Shown: positions 17,839 through 27,110 of the stretch, in pieces | How the letters are laid out: each line of letters opens with the position of its first letter | Position numbering within the stretch: position 1 is the stretch's first letter | Source: Pseudomonas mandelii | Lineage (GTDB): Bacteria; Pseudomonadota; Gammaproteobacteria; Pseudomonadales; Pseudomonadaceae | Length of the DNA stretch: 64,000 bases | Assembly: GCF_900106065.1 (NCBI RefSeq) | Contig: NZ_LT629796.1 | Coordinates: forward strand, 744,001-808,000 | Direction of reading: 5' to 3' | Notes under the pieces: model-generated | Told to the model about the DNA's origin: nothing | Seen by the model: the letters and a program-made list of their open reading frames with translations, nothing else | The model's database searches: none | Translations under genes and position numbers: made by a program

Positions 17839-18405
17839 TCAGGTGCGTGGCAAGGTTACGCCGCGTTGGCCCTGATACTTGCCGCCACGGTCCTTATAGG
17901 ACACTTCGCACTCTTCGTCGGATTCAAGGAACAGCATCTGCGCCACGCCTTCGTTGGCATAGATTTTCGCAGGCAGGTTGGTTGTGTTCGAGAATTCCAG
18001 GGTCACGTGCCCCTCCCACTCTGGCTCAAGCGGGGTGACGTTGACGATGATGCCGCAGCGGGCGTAGGTGCTTTTGCCCAGGCAGATGGTCAATACGTTG
18101 CGCGGAATACGGAAGTATTCGACGGTGCTGGCCAAGGCGAAAGAGTTCGGCGGGATGATGCAGACGTCGCTATGGATGTCGACGAAGCTGCCGGCATCGA
18201 AATTTTTCGGGTCGACAATGGCCGAATTAATATTGGTGAACACCTTGAAATGACTAGTGCAACGAACGTCGTAGCCGTAACTCGACACGCCGTAGGAGAT
18301 CACACGGTTATCGTCGCTGCCGCGCACCTGGCGTTCGACGAACGGCTCGATCATGCCGTGTTCCTGCGCCATGCGGCGAATCCACTTGTCCGATTTGATG
18401 CTCAT
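17839..18405 (-). CDS. dcd: dCTP deaminase
   Basis: 188 residues, the standard length. Motifs of the homotrimeric dUTPase-fold deaminase are present: SYGYDVR, NPKNF-like DPKNFDAG, the catalytic Glu region [39 protein letters not shown], and C-terminal [13 protein letters not shown]. It converts dCTP to dUTP plus ammonia, feeding dTMP synthesis. Cytosolic. Starts [13 protein letters not shown], as expected for the family. Confidence 0.97.
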   Translation of the reverse strand: MSIKSDKWIRRMAQEHGMIEPFVERQVRGSDDNRVISYGVSSYGYDVRCTSHFKVFTNINSAIVDPKNFDAGSFVDIHSDVCIIPPNSFALASTVEYFRIPRNVLTICLGKSTYARCGIIVNVTPLEPEWEGHVTLEFSNTTNLPAKIYANEGVAQMLFLESDEECEVSYKDRGGKYQGQRGVTLPRT

Positions 18406-18759
18406 GGCGGGTGTCCTGAATAGCGAGGTGGAAAAATTCTGTCCGGCATCTTACCGGGCGCGCGCTCCGGGTTCAAAGTCCGGGGCATAATTCTCGCCGA
18501 TCCCCTGTGATATCTGGGCCTTCGCCGTAAATTGGCGGACCGTCAGTCATGAAATCAGAGAAACCTTCACCGGAAGCATTGGCACGTTCCGGAAAAAGGG
18601 TTAAGGTGGCGCCACTGTGCTGCTTGTGTCACTGAGAATCTCTACACGATATGTTGAATTTCGATCCAACCATCTACAAGAATTTTTCCTGCTCTTTGCA
18701 CTCAGTCTCGGCCAGGGTTCTTCCTGCGTCGCAGTTATCTTTGTTCAAGGAGTTACACC
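18406..18759. other. Intergenic region holding the cold-shock gene leader
   Basis: 354 bases between divergent dcd and the cold-shock gene. The right part (about 18620-18759) is AT-rich and ends with the ribosome site AAGGAG at 18748-18753, as in the long 5' leaders of cspA-type mRNAs. No convincing other gene seen. Confidence 0.6.
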
Positions 18760-18969
18760 ATGTCTAATCGCCAAACTGGTACCGTTAAGTGGTTCAACGA
18801 TGAAAAAGGCTTCGGCTTCATCACTCCACAATCCGGTGACGACCTGTTCGTTCACTTCAAAGCTATCCAATCCGACGGCTTCAAAAGCCTGAAAGAAGGC
18901 CAACAGGTTTCTTTCATCGCTACCCGCGGTCAGAAAGGCATGCAAGCTGAAGAAGTTCAAGTTATCTAA
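18760..18969 (+). CDS. capB: Cold-shock domain protein, CapB/CspA type
   Basis: 69 residues, a single cold-shock OB-fold with both RNA-binding motifs, KGFGFI (RNP1) and DLFVHF (RNP2), and start [20 protein letters not shown], nearly identical to Pseudomonas CapB. It binds single-stranded RNA and DNA and acts as an RNA chaperone. A long AT-rich leader precedes it and a strong terminator follows, so it is a monocistronic gene. Several paralogues exist in pseudomonads, so the symbol is less certain than the family. Confidence 0.9.
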   Translation: MSNRQTGTVKWFNDEKGFGFITPQSGDDLFVHFKAIQSDGFKSLKEGQQVSFIATRGQKGMQAEEVQVI

Positions 18970-18988
18970 CTTGTACTTGCTTTAGTAA

Positions 18989-19019
18989 AAGGCCCCGCCC
19001 TCAAAAGCGGGGCTTTTTT
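18989..19019 (+). terminator. Terminator of the cold-shock gene
   Basis: Stem GCCCCGC / GCGGGGC (18992-18998, 19007-19013), then a run of six T. Confidence 0.88.
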
Positions 19020-19040
19020 GTGCCTGTGTGTTTTGCAGGC

Positions 19041-19073
19041 AAAAAAAATCGCAGCCCACGGCTGCGATTTTTT
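19041..19073. terminator. Terminator of the DUF481 gene (bidirectional)
   Basis: A-run, TCGCAGCC, loop CAC, GGCTGCGA, T-run; symmetric, so it can act on both strands. It sits just before the stop of the minus-strand DUF481 gene. Confidence 0.88.
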
Positions 19074-19078
19074 GCGTC

Positions 19079-20104
19079 TTACCAGGCCACACCAAACCCT
19101 GCGGTGTAACGCGTCTTGTCCAGATCAGCATCGTCGGTACCGCTGATGATGTCTCGCTCGGCCTTGAGGTTAAGCGAAGCCCACTCGGTGACCTTGTAGC
19201 GCAAGCCCATTTCGGCATCGAGCGCGTAATCCGCTACGCCCGACAACGGCTTGCCCACTTCGCCATTGGTGAAGAACTCCACCTTCTTGCCGATCAGGTA
19301 ACGGTTGTAGTCCCACTTCATCGCCAGGGAATAGAAGTTTTCCTTGCTGCCGTCGGAGAACTCATAGTCCGTGCGGTTGACCAGCGAGCCCAGGGAGAAT
19401 GCGCCGAGTTCGTTATCCCAGAACTGGTAACCCGGACCGGTACCGACAGTGCGCTGACGGGAGAGGTCTTCTACCTTGTCGCGCTTATAGACCGCGCGGC
19501 CTTGCCAGAACCACTTCTCGGTCAGGAAACGGTCGAGCGAGTATTCGCCCCGCCAGTTGTCGGTAGTGACCACGTCATCCTGGAATTCGCGGTTGTACTC
19601 GCCTTCCGCTGTGTGCCGCCATTTGCCATGGCGCGCCGTGGTCTTGAAGTCGATGTCGTAGTCATCGGTGTCTTTTTCCGCCCGCTGGTAATCCAGCGCC
19701 GCGTCGACATTGCCTTTCCACACCAGATCTTCAACCACTGGCTTGGGCTTGAGAATCTGCTGGATACTCGCCAGCTCGACCGTCTTCGGCGCTTCGCCGT
19801 TTTCCAGCGTCACCTTGCCGTCGTCTGCTGCATGCAGCGACTTGGCCTTCTCGCCGGTGTAGGCATCTTGCTTGACCAGCAACTCCTGATCACTTTCCAG
19901 GGTCTTGACCTGCTTCCAGTCGATCGGAACCGCACCGGCATATTCGGTCTGTATCAGCAATTTACCGCCATCGAACAGCGTGATCTTGCCGCTCAGCTTG
20001 TCACCGTTCTTCAACCAGACGGTATCAGCGAGCAACGGCGTGGAGGCACTCATGACAGCAAGGCACAGCAGGGTTCTGGATACCATAAGCAAATACAGGC
20101 TCAA
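19079..20104 (-). CDS. DUF481 outer-membrane beta-barrel protein (YdiY-like)
   Basis: 341 residues. N-terminal signal peptide (MSLYLLMVSRTLLCLAVMSA), then a small N-terminal domain with DTVWLKNGDKLSGKITLFDGGKLLIQTEYAG. A C-terminal region (about 130-341) of alternating amphipathic strands rich in aromatic residues ends in Trp (AGFGVAW), typical of the DUF481 family of salt-induced outer-membrane proteins. Function unproven. Monocistronic, with its own terminator. Confidence 0.85.
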   Translation of the reverse strand: MSLYLLMVSRTLLCLAVMSASTPLLADTVWLKNGDKLSGKITLFDGGKLLIQTEYAGAVPIDWKQVKTLESDQELLVKQDAYTGEKAKSLHAADDGKVTLENGEAPKTVELASIQQILKPKPVVEDLVWKGNVDAALDYQRAEKDTDDYDIDFKTTARHGKWRHTAEGEYNREFQDDVVTTDNWRGEYSLDRFLTEKWFWQGRAVYKRDKVEDLSRQRTVGTGPGYQFWDNELGAFSLGSLVNRTDYEFSDGSKENFYSLAMKWDYNRYLIGKKVEFFTNGEVGKPLSGVADYALDAEMGLRYKVTEWASLNLKAERDIISGTDDADLDKTRYTAGFGVAW

Positions 20105-20249
20105 GTTTGCGAAAAAAAGTCGGCATTATCCCTGGGAATAAGACCCTAGCAAGGACTGACCCGACTATTTCTATTGAGTTCATTTCTCAATTGCGCATCC
20201 AGGACTTACTCTACGGACGGTAAGGCGAATTTTTTCAGGAACCACGGAC

Positions 20250-20603
20250 GTGACCAACCCAACCACTGAAACCGAAAGTGCAGCGCAAATCCGACGCACG
20301 GCGCTCTACTTGACCCTCGCGCAGGTGCCCGAAGGCAAAGTGGTCAGCTATGGTCAACTCGCCGAACTGGCCGGACTGGGCCGAGCCGCGCGCTGGGTGG
20401 GACGCACATTGAGCCAGCTGCCCGGCGACACCAAGCTGCCATGGCACCGCGTGCTGGGTGCCGGCGGTCGGATCAGCCTGCCCGTGGGCAGCCCTTCAGG
20501 GGATGAGCAGCGCGCGCGATTGCGCTCCGAAGGCGTCAGTATCCTGAACAATCGTGTTGATATTCAGCGCCATGGCTGGCGCCCGGTAGAGCACAGCGGT
20601 TAG
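20250..20603 (+). CDS. Alkyltransferase-like (ATL) protein, MGMT family without the reactive Cys
   Basis: 117 residues. The fold and motifs are those of the DNA-binding domain of O6-alkylguanine-DNA alkyltransferases (VPEGKVVSYGQLAELAG with the base-flipping region, then the active-site loop), but the PCHRV motif reads PWHRV, so the alkyl-accepting Cys is Trp. This is the signature of ATL proteins, which bind O6-alkylguanine and hand the lesion to nucleotide excision repair instead of repairing it. A ribosome site is not obvious; an earlier start is not supported. Confidence 0.88.
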   Translation: MTNPTTETESAAQIRRTALYLTLAQVPEGKVVSYGQLAELAGLGRAARWVGRTLSQLPGDTKLPWHRVLGAGGRISLPVGSPSGDEQRARLRSEGVSILNNRVDIQRHGWRPVEHSG

Positions 20604-20647
20604 AGTGCGCGCTTTGTTTCCGTAACTCTTGAGGCAGACTCCAGCCC

Positions 20648-22207
20648 ATGCCCCGTAAAACCTGGCGCGCCGCGCTCGCCGCCTATGCCAGCCCCTCGAC
20701 GCTTGTGTTGTTGTTGCTTGGTTTCGCCGCCGGCCTGCCCTACATGCTGGTGTTTTCGACGCTCTCCGTTTGGCTGCGTGAGGCCGGTGTGGCCCGCGAA
20801 ACCATCGGTTATGCAAGTCTGATCGGCTTGGCCTATGCCTTTAAATGGGTCTGGTCCCCGCTGCTCGACCAATGGCGCCTGCCCTTTCTCGGCAAACTCG
20901 GTCGACGACGTTCCTGGCTGGTGCTCTCCCAGGCACTGGTGATCCTCGGTCTGATCGGGATGGGTTTCTGCGACCCGCAAAAGCACTTGTCCTGGCTGAT
21001 CGCCATCGCCGTGGTCGTCGCCTTCGCGTCGGCGACGCAAGACATTGCGGTTGACGCCTATCGCCTGGAAATCGCCGACGACACTCGCCAGGCAGCGCTC
21101 GCTGCCAGCTACATGTCCGGCTATCGGATCGCCGCGCTGCTGGCGACGGCCGGCGCGCTGTTTTTCGCTGAAGGCTTTGGCTCCACGGGTTTCAATTACC
21201 AGCATTCGGCCTGGGCCGGCACCTACGTGTTGTTTGGCGCCCTGATGGTCCCGGCGCTGCTGACGACGCTGTTCATGCGCGAACCGCCTGTGCCCCTGCG
21301 TACCCAACTTCAAGCCGGCCGCTACAGCTTTATGCATCAACTGATGTCGGTGTTCGTGCTGATCGTGCTGCTGGTGTCCGTGCCGGCCATGTTTACCCAG
21401 CTCTACAACACCGACTTCGCCAGCGTGCTGTTCGAAGGCGCGAGCCCGCTCGACCTGCTGCTCGAAGACCGCGCCTTCCTGCGGGCCATCCTCTACACCA
21501 CGCTCACGTTTATGTGCCTGTCGGCCATGGGCCGTCGCGGCCTGGCACCGGTGCTGACGCCGATCAACGACTTCATTCTGCGTTACCGCTGGCAAGCGTT
21601 CCTGCTGCTCGGGCTGATCGCCACCTACCGCATGTCCGATACGGTCATGGGCGTGATGGCCAACGTGTTCTACATCGACCAGGGCTTCACCAAGGACCAG
21701 ATCGCCAGTGTCAGCAAAATCTTCGGCCTGATCATGACCCTGGTCGGCGCCGGCATGGGCGGCCTGCTGATCGTGCGTTTCGGCATCCTGCCGATCCTGC
21801 TCATCGGCGGCATTACATCGGCCGGCACCAACCTGCTGTTCCTGATGCTCGCCGACATGGGCGCCAACCTGAACATGCTGATCCTGACCATTTCCCTGGA
21901 CAACTTCAGCTCGGGCCTGGCGACGTCAGCGTTCGTCGCGTACCTGTCGAGCCTGACAAACCTGAAATTCTCGGCCACCCAGTACGCCCTGCTCAGCTCG
22001 ATCATGCTCCTGCTGCCACGCTTGATCGGCGGTTATTCAGGGGTCATGGTGGAGAAATTCGGTTACCACAACTTCTTCCTGATCACGGCGCTGCTGGGTG
22101 TTCCGACCCTGCTGTTGATCGCCCTGCACTGGTACCAGGAGAGCCGTCGCGCAGGTCCGACGCCGACACCCGAACCGGTGCCGACCCAGGTCGCGGAAGA
22201 ATCGTAG
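20648..22207 (+). CDS. ampG: AmpG-family muropeptide permease
   Basis: 519 residues with about 12-14 hydrophobic segments, major facilitator superfamily. The N-terminus [27 protein letters not shown] and the region [22 protein letters not shown] are typical of AmpG. It imports anhydro-muropeptides from the periplasm for cell-wall recycling and indirectly controls ampC beta-lactamase induction. A C-terminal Pro/Glu-rich tail is present. Some pseudomonads carry two such genes, so this could be either AmpG or the paralogue AmpP. Confidence 0.87.
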   Translation: MPRKTWRAALAAYASPSTLVLLLLGFAAGLPYMLVFSTLSVWLREAGVARETIGYASLIGLAYAFKWVWSPLLDQWRLPFLGKLGRRRSWLVLSQALVILGLIGMGFCDPQKHLSWLIAIAVVVAFASATQDIAVDAYRLEIADDTRQAALAASYMSGYRIAALLATAGALFFAEGFGSTGFNYQHSAWAGTYVLFGALMVPALLTTLFMREPPVPLRTQLQAGRYSFMHQLMSVFVLIVLLVSVPAMFTQLYNTDFASVLFEGASPLDLLLEDRAFLRAILYTTLTFMCLSAMGRRGLAPVLTPINDFILRYRWQAFLLLGLIATYRMSDTVMGVMANVFYIDQGFTKDQIASVSKIFGLIMTLVGAGMGGLLIVRFGILPILLIGGITSAGTNLLFLMLADMGANLNMLILTISLDNFSSGLATSAFVAYLSSLTNLKFSATQYALLSSIMLLLPRLIGGYSGVMVEKFGYHNFFLITALLGVPTLLLIALHWYQESRRAGPTPTPEPVPTQVAEES

Positions 22208-22337
22208 GACATTTCGCAGAGGGCGCGACGATTCCCGCCCTCGTGCCACACCGCCGACCGCACGCCTGTACGCCAGCGGATCTCGCCCGTACAATGCTCC
22301 GTCATTTCTCGTCATCAGCAACCGACAACGGCCAACC

Positions 22338-24053
22338 ATGCGCACCAGTCAATTTTTGCTCGCCACACAGAAAGAAACGCCTTCCGACGCGGTCGTCATC
22401 AGCCATCAGCTGATGCTGCGCGCCGGCATGATCCGCAAACTCGCCTCGGGCCTCTACACCTGGCTGCCGATGGGCTTGCGAGTGATGCGCAAGGTCGAAG
22501 CCATCGTTCGTGAAGAAATGAACGCCGCAGGCTCTCTCGAAGTGTTGATGCCGAGCACCCAACCGGCTGAGCTGTGGCAGGAATCCGGTCGCTGGGAAGA
22601 GTACGGCCCTGAATTGCTGCGCTTCAAGGATCGCCACGGTCGCGACTTCTGCGCCGGCCCGACCCACGAAGAAGTGATCACCGACCTGATGCGCAACGAA
22701 TTGAGCAGCTACAAGCAGCTGCCGATCAACCTGTATCAGATCCAGACCAAATTCCGTGACGAAATCCGCCCACGCTTCGGTTTGATGCGCGGCCGCGAGT
22801 TCATCATGAAGGACGCCTATTCGTTCCACGCTGATCAGCCTTCGCTGCAGATCACCTACGACCGCATGCACCAGGCGTACTGCAACGTGTTTACCCGTCT
22901 GGGCCTGAAGTTCCGCCCTGTAGAAGCCGACAACGGCTCCATCGGCGGCGCCGGCTCCCACGAGTTCCATGTACTGGCCGAGTCCGGCGAAGACGATATC
23001 GTCTTCAGCAACGGTTCCGACTACGCCGCGAACATCGAGAAAGCCGAAGCCGTGCCGCGTGAAACCTCCCGCGCCGCACCGACTGAAGAACTGCGCCTGG
23101 TCGACACGCCGAACGCCAAGACCATTGCGCAACTGGTCGAAGGCTTCAACCTGCCGATCGAAAAGACCATCAAGACCCTCGTGGTTCACGCTGAAGAGCA
23201 AGGCAAGCTGATTGCCCTGATCATCCGTGGCGACCACGAGCTGAACGAAATCAAGGCCGGCAACCAGCCAGGCGTTGCCAGCCCGCTGGTCATGGCTTCC
23301 GAAAGCGAATTGCGCGATGCCATTGGCGCCGGCGCCGGTTCCCTCGGCCCGTTGAACCTGCCATTGCCGATCATCATCGACCGTTCCGTCGAGCTGATGA
23401 GCGACTTCGGCATCGGTGCCAACATCGACGACAAGCACTACTTCGGCGTGAACTGGGAGCGTGATCTGCCGGTTCCGACCGTTGCCGACCTGCGTAACGT
23501 TGTCGCCGGCGACCCAAGCCCGGATGGCAAGGGCACCCTGGAAATCAAGCGCGGCATTGAAGTCGGGCACATCTTCCAGCTGGGCAACAAGTACAGCAAG
23601 GCGATGAAGTGCGAAGTGCTGGGCGAGAACGGCAAGCCGGTTACCCTGGAAATGGGTTGCTACGGCATCGGCGTTTCCCGCGTGGTGGCTGCGGCCATCG
23701 AGCAGAACAACGACGCCAACGGGATCATCTGGAGCGACACACTGGCTCCATTCCAGGTCGCTTTGGTGCCATTGCGCTACGAAACCGAACAGGTTCGTGA
23801 AGCCACCGACAAGCTGTATGCAGAACTGACTGCAGCCGGCTTCGAAGTGCTGCTGGACGATCGCGACAAGAAAACCAGCCCGGGCATCAAGTTCGCGGAC
23901 ATGGAGCTGATCGGCATTCCTCACCGGATCGTGGTCAGTGACCGCGGCCTCGCCGAAGGCAATCTGGAATACAAGAGCCGTACCGAACCTGAAGCGCAAG
24001 CGCTGCCGGTTGCTGACGTGCTGTCTTTCCTCCAGGCCCGTATCCGCCGCTGA
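22338..24053 (+). CDS. proS: Prolyl-tRNA synthetase
   Basis: 571 residues, the bacterial long form. Class II motifs are present: motif 1 in the N-terminus ([22 protein letters not shown]), motif 2 ([26 protein letters not shown]), an editing INS domain about 230-390 with [12 protein letters not shown], and motif 3 ([16 protein letters not shown]). A C-terminal anticodon-binding domain follows. Charges tRNA-Pro in the cytosol. The next gene follows after 17 bases and may be co-transcribed. Confidence 0.97.
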   Translation: MRTSQFLLATQKETPSDAVVISHQLMLRAGMIRKLASGLYTWLPMGLRVMRKVEAIVREEMNAAGSLEVLMPSTQPAELWQESGRWEEYGPELLRFKDRHGRDFCAGPTHEEVITDLMRNELSSYKQLPINLYQIQTKFRDEIRPRFGLMRGREFIMKDAYSFHADQPSLQITYDRMHQAYCNVFTRLGLKFRPVEADNGSIGGAGSHEFHVLAESGEDDIVFSNGSDYAANIEKAEAVPRETSRAAPTEELRLVDTPNAKTIAQLVEGFNLPIEKTIKTLVVHAEEQGKLIALIIRGDHELNEIKAGNQPGVASPLVMASESELRDAIGAGAGSLGPLNLPLPIIIDRSVELMSDFGIGANIDDKHYFGVNWERDLPVPTVADLRNVVAGDPSPDGKGTLEIKRGIEVGHIFQLGNKYSKAMKCEVLGENGKPVTLEMGCYGIGVSRVVAAAIEQNNDANGIIWSDTLAPFQVALVPLRYETEQVREATDKLYAELTAAGFEVLLDDRDKKTSPGIKFADMELIGIPHRIVVSDRGLAEGNLEYKSRTEPEAQALPVADVLSFLQARIRR

Positions 24054-24070
24054 CACCAGATAGAGAAGTC

Positions 24071-25024
24071 ATGTTCAAGCGAAACACCTTAGGCCTCGGT
24101 GGTGCCGCCCTGTGCGTCACCCTGCTGGTCAGCGGCTGTGCCAATCACATGTCGCAACGCAGCGAGCACGAGGAGCGTGTCGAGCGCAAATTGCTCGATC
24201 ACAGCCTGCAGATCGATGTCGGCGAGCCCAAGGTGCTTGAGTTGCCGCAACGTCGGGTGAAAATCCACGAGCAGAAAACGTTCGAAGTCACCGAATTCGA
24301 AGTCACGCGTCACTATGATCGCTACACGCCTTACCAACCCTGGCGGGAGGTCTACGAGATCCCGCTGGGCGCGGTCGCGGTGGTGGGCGGTGTCGGGGCG
24401 AATGTGGTCAACGTATTCACCCTCGGCAGTCTGCCGGACAGCGTGACCAAGGATTGGCTGAGCTACGGTTTTGCCGGGCTCAACCCGCTCATGAACGTGC
24501 AGTCCAACGGTCGGGCGCAACAAAACCTGGCCGGGATCGATGAGATCCAGCTCGACAAGCGCACCGAATACTCGAGCCTGCCCTGGAGCGAGCGCCCGGT
24601 GGTGGTGAAAGCCGGCAAGGAAACGTTTGATCTGAGCACCGACAAAAACGGTGTTCTGCGCCTGAACCTGCTGGACAGCCCATTCGCCGAACATGACATC
24701 AATCATCTGAGCCGACTGCTGATCAGCGTCGAAGACGGCCAGGACGATGTACACAGCGATTCGTCCCTGGCAGTCAGCAGTTCATTGCGCGGCAAACTGC
24801 TCGAAGCCCACGGCCTGATTTATGACGACCTCGAAGACGACGAAGTGAGCCAGTGGGTACACCGGGTCAAGCGCTTGTCGGAACTGGGTCTTGAAGAAGA
24901 AGCCAGCGAGCTGGAACAAAGCCTGATCGAACTGACCCGCAACGATCCAGAGTTGCAGACCGAATTCCTCAAGTCATTGACCAAGGATGCCGGGCGACTG
25001 GTGGCGGATCCTGGACCGAATTAA
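24071..25024 (+). CDS. Hypothetical lipoprotein
   Basis: 317 residues. Signal with lipobox LLVSGC (Cys about residue 18). The body has an EEVERK-type charged stretch, a hydrophobic segment (PLGAVAVVGGVGANVVNVFTLG, about residues 98-119) and a C-terminal acidic helical region (EDGQDDVH, LEDDEVSQWVHRVKRLSELG). No catalytic motif recognised. It is probably an envelope lipoprotein conserved beside proS in pseudomonads. Function unknown. Confidence 0.72.
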   Translation: MFKRNTLGLGGAALCVTLLVSGCANHMSQRSEHEERVERKLLDHSLQIDVGEPKVLELPQRRVKIHEQKTFEVTEFEVTRHYDRYTPYQPWREVYEIPLGAVAVVGGVGANVVNVFTLGSLPDSVTKDWLSYGFAGLNPLMNVQSNGRAQQNLAGIDEIQLDKRTEYSSLPWSERPVVVKAGKETFDLSTDKNGVLRLNLLDSPFAEHDINHLSRLLISVEDGQDDVHSDSSLAVSSSLRGKLLEAHGLIYDDLEDDEVSQWVHRVKRLSELGLEEEASELEQSLIELTRNDPELQTEFLKSLTKDAGRLVADPGPN

Positions 25025-25027
25025 AAG

Positions 25028-25090
25028 CAAAAGCTTCGCCCCTACAAGATGCGATACCTGTAGGAGCGAGGCTTGCCCGCGAAGAGGCCC
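25028..25090. repeat. Short REP pair
   Basis: AAGCTTCGCCCCTACA and TGTAGGAGCGAGGCTTGCCC form an inverted pair only 15 bases apart; a compact or truncated REPIN after the lipoprotein gene. Confidence 0.7.
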
Positions 25091-25107
25091 TCACATTCAC
25101 CGCAAAA

Positions 25108-26169
25108 CTACCGCTCAAACAACTCCATCTGCTCAAACCCACCCCGCAAATCCTCCAGCCGCACGCCAATCCCCAACAACCGCACCGGTTTCCCGCCGCG
25201 ATTGAACGCCTGGGTCAGCAACAACTGATAACTGCCCAAATCCCGCCCTGCCCCGGCTTGTTCCAGCGTCGTCTGGGTAAAGTCATGGAACTTCACTTTG
25301 ACGAACGGCTTGCCCGGCCGATAGCTGCTGTCGATCCGCGCCATGCGCCCCGCCAGGGTTTCCAGCAGCTCGGGTAGTTTATCCAGGCAGCTGACCAGAT
25401 CCGGCAGGTCCACGTCATAGGTGTTTTCAACACTGATCGATTGCCGGCGGCTGTCGTTGTGCACCTGACGGTCATCGATCCCCCGGGCCAGGCTCCAGAG
25501 TCGCTCGCCGAAGCTGCCAAATTCACGCACCAGCGCCAACTTGCCCCACTCGCGCAAATGCGAGCAATCGACAATACCGAGCCTGCCCAGCTTGTCGGCG
25601 GTCACTTTGCCAACGCCGTGCAGCTTGCTGACGGGTAAACCGCTGACAAAGTCTTCAACCTGATCAGGCGTGATCACAAACAAACCGTTGGGCTTCTTCC
25701 AGTCACTGGCGATCTTGGCCAGAAACTTGTTCGGCGCCACGCCAGCCGAGACCGTGATGTGCAACTGATTGGAGACTCGGCGGCGAATGTCCTGGGCGAT
25801 GCGCGTGGCGCTGCCACCGAAATGCGCACAGTCCGACACGTCGAGGTAAGCCTCGTCGAGGGAAAGCGGCTCGATCAGATCGGTGTAATCGCGAAAGATC
25901 GTATGAATTTCCTTCGACGCTTCTCTATAGGCGTCCATGCGCGGCTTGACGATAGTCAGGTCCGGACACAGCTTCAGGGCTTGCCCGGAAGACATGGCCG
26001 AGCGCACGCCATAGGCCCGCGCCTCATAGTTGCAAGTGGCGATCACCCCGCGCCGGTCCGCCGAACCACCCACCGCCAGCGGTTTACCCGCCAGGCGCGG
26101 GTCGTCACGCATCTCGATGGCAGCGTAGAAGCAGTCGCAATCGACGTGGATGATTTTTCGCTGGCTCAT
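25108..26169 (-). CDS. dinB: DNA polymerase IV (Y family)
   Basis: 353 residues from ATG at 26169, where the conserved MSQRKIIHVDCDCFYAAIEM begins; longer in-frame starts lack conservation. Catalytic carboxylates are visible: DCDCF and SLDEAYLDVSD. The helix-hairpin-helix region (VSKLHGVGKVTADKLGRLG) and little finger domain follow, and a C-terminal QMELFER resembles the beta-clamp binding peptide QxxLF. It is an error-prone translesion polymerase. A LexA box 70-85 bases upstream indicates SOS control. Confidence 0.95.
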   Translation of the reverse strand: MSQRKIIHVDCDCFYAAIEMRDDPRLAGKPLAVGGSADRRGVIATCNYEARAYGVRSAMSSGQALKLCPDLTIVKPRMDAYREASKEIHTIFRDYTDLIEPLSLDEAYLDVSDCAHFGGSATRIAQDIRRRVSNQLHITVSAGVAPNKFLAKIASDWKKPNGLFVITPDQVEDFVSGLPVSKLHGVGKVTADKLGRLGIVDCSHLREWGKLALVREFGSFGERLWSLARGIDDRQVHNDSRRQSISVENTYDVDLPDLVSCLDKLPELLETLAGRMARIDSSYRPGKPFVKVKFHDFTQTTLEQAGAGRDLGSYQLLLTQAFNRGGKPVRLLGIGVRLEDLRGGFEQMELFER

Positions 26170-26237
26170 ATAAAAGCGGTGTTCATGGTGAAGAAATGGA
26201 GTCATGGCGTGCCGGATCGGCAGTATCTCACTGACAC

Positions 26238-26253
26238 CTGTATATAGCACCAG
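26238..26253 (-). promoter_or_regulatory. LexA (SOS) box of dinB
   Basis: CTGTATATAGCACCAG: CTG-N10-CAG with 12 of 16 matches to the consensus CTGTATATATATACAG, located just upstream of dinB. The rest of the 26170-26470 interval shows the tRNA promoter and nothing else I can support. Confidence 0.75.
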
Positions 26254-26429
26254 TAGTCTGAATCTTCTTACCCACCGGTAGGAAAAGTAACCGATGAATT
26301 TATTTTCTCAATCGAAAAGCGTCACTCGATAGAGCTGCAAGCCTTGCCATGCCTGCCTCGCAGACGATCGCCCAGCCCTTCCTTTCCGCTAAGCGATTGA
26401 ACCAGAACAGGTTTTATCTGGATTGAAGG

Positions 26430-26457
26430 TTGACAGCCCAGCGATCCTCTGTAGAAT
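26430..26457 (+). promoter_or_regulatory. Promoter of first initiator tRNA gene
   Basis: TTGACA (26430-26435), 16-base spacer, TAGAAT (26452-26457), followed by a GC-rich discriminator (GCCGACAC) typical of stringently controlled stable-RNA promoters. Confidence 0.8.
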
Positions 26458-26470
26458 GCCGACACACAGA

Positions 26471-26547
<77 letters not shown>

Positions 26548-26553
26548 AACATC

Positions 26554-26586
26554 AAAAAAGGCTACTCGAAAGAGTGGCCTTTTTTG
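26554..26586 (+). terminator. Terminator of tRNA copy 1
   Basis: A-run, GGCTACTC, loop GAAA, GAGTGGCC, T-run. Confidence 0.9.
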
Positions 26587-26712
26587 TGCGCGCCTGTTTT
26601 GTGCCCTCTTCATGAACAGATGCGAGAAATCGTTCTGATTCCGAAACTTAAGTCTGCTCCGCGACCGTTCGCCGCTTATTTACGCTTATTTGACCCGGTT
26701 GCAGATTAACGG

Positions 26713-26740
26713 TTGACACACAGGCGTATCTCTATAGAAT
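26713..26740 (+). promoter_or_regulatory. Promoter of second initiator tRNA gene
   Basis: TTGACA (26713-26718), 16-base spacer, TAGAAT (26735-26740), with the same GC-rich discriminator as copy 1. Confidence 0.8.
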
Positions 26741-26753
26741 GCCGCCACACAGA

Positions 26754-26830
<77 letters not shown>

Positions 26831-26836
26831 AACATC

Positions 26837-26870
26837 AAAAAAGGCTACTCGAAAGAGTGGCCTTTTTTGT
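26837..26870 (+). terminator. Terminator of tRNA copy 2
   Basis: Same hairpin and T-run as after copy 1. Confidence 0.9.
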
Positions 26871-27110
26871 ATCTGTTGAAAAAGTCCTTTCGCAACAATG
26901 ACCTGTCACTGTGTAGCGAAGCGTTCGGGATCTCCAATGCGATGAGTTCAGACTATGCTGATTCGCAGACAGATCCCCCCCGACGCCCAATGACATGCCA
27001 TCGCCGTCAACCGGTGAGAGGCGTTAATATTTGTGATTATTTTTTTCTACAGGGATTGGTAACTTGGCTGGATACCCCCATCCTGTCGCGCACAATCCAA
27101 GAGGTGATTG

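Noticed and set aside
22302..24056. Open frame of 584 codons on the strand opposite proS
   Set aside because: It mirrors proS exactly and its composition is that of antisense codons in a high-GC gene; no motif found. The same holds for long frames opposite quiP (4486-5721), lhr (15351-16454), mprF (28680-29789), mutS (54556-56064), recA (46713-47915) and truD (61861-62913).
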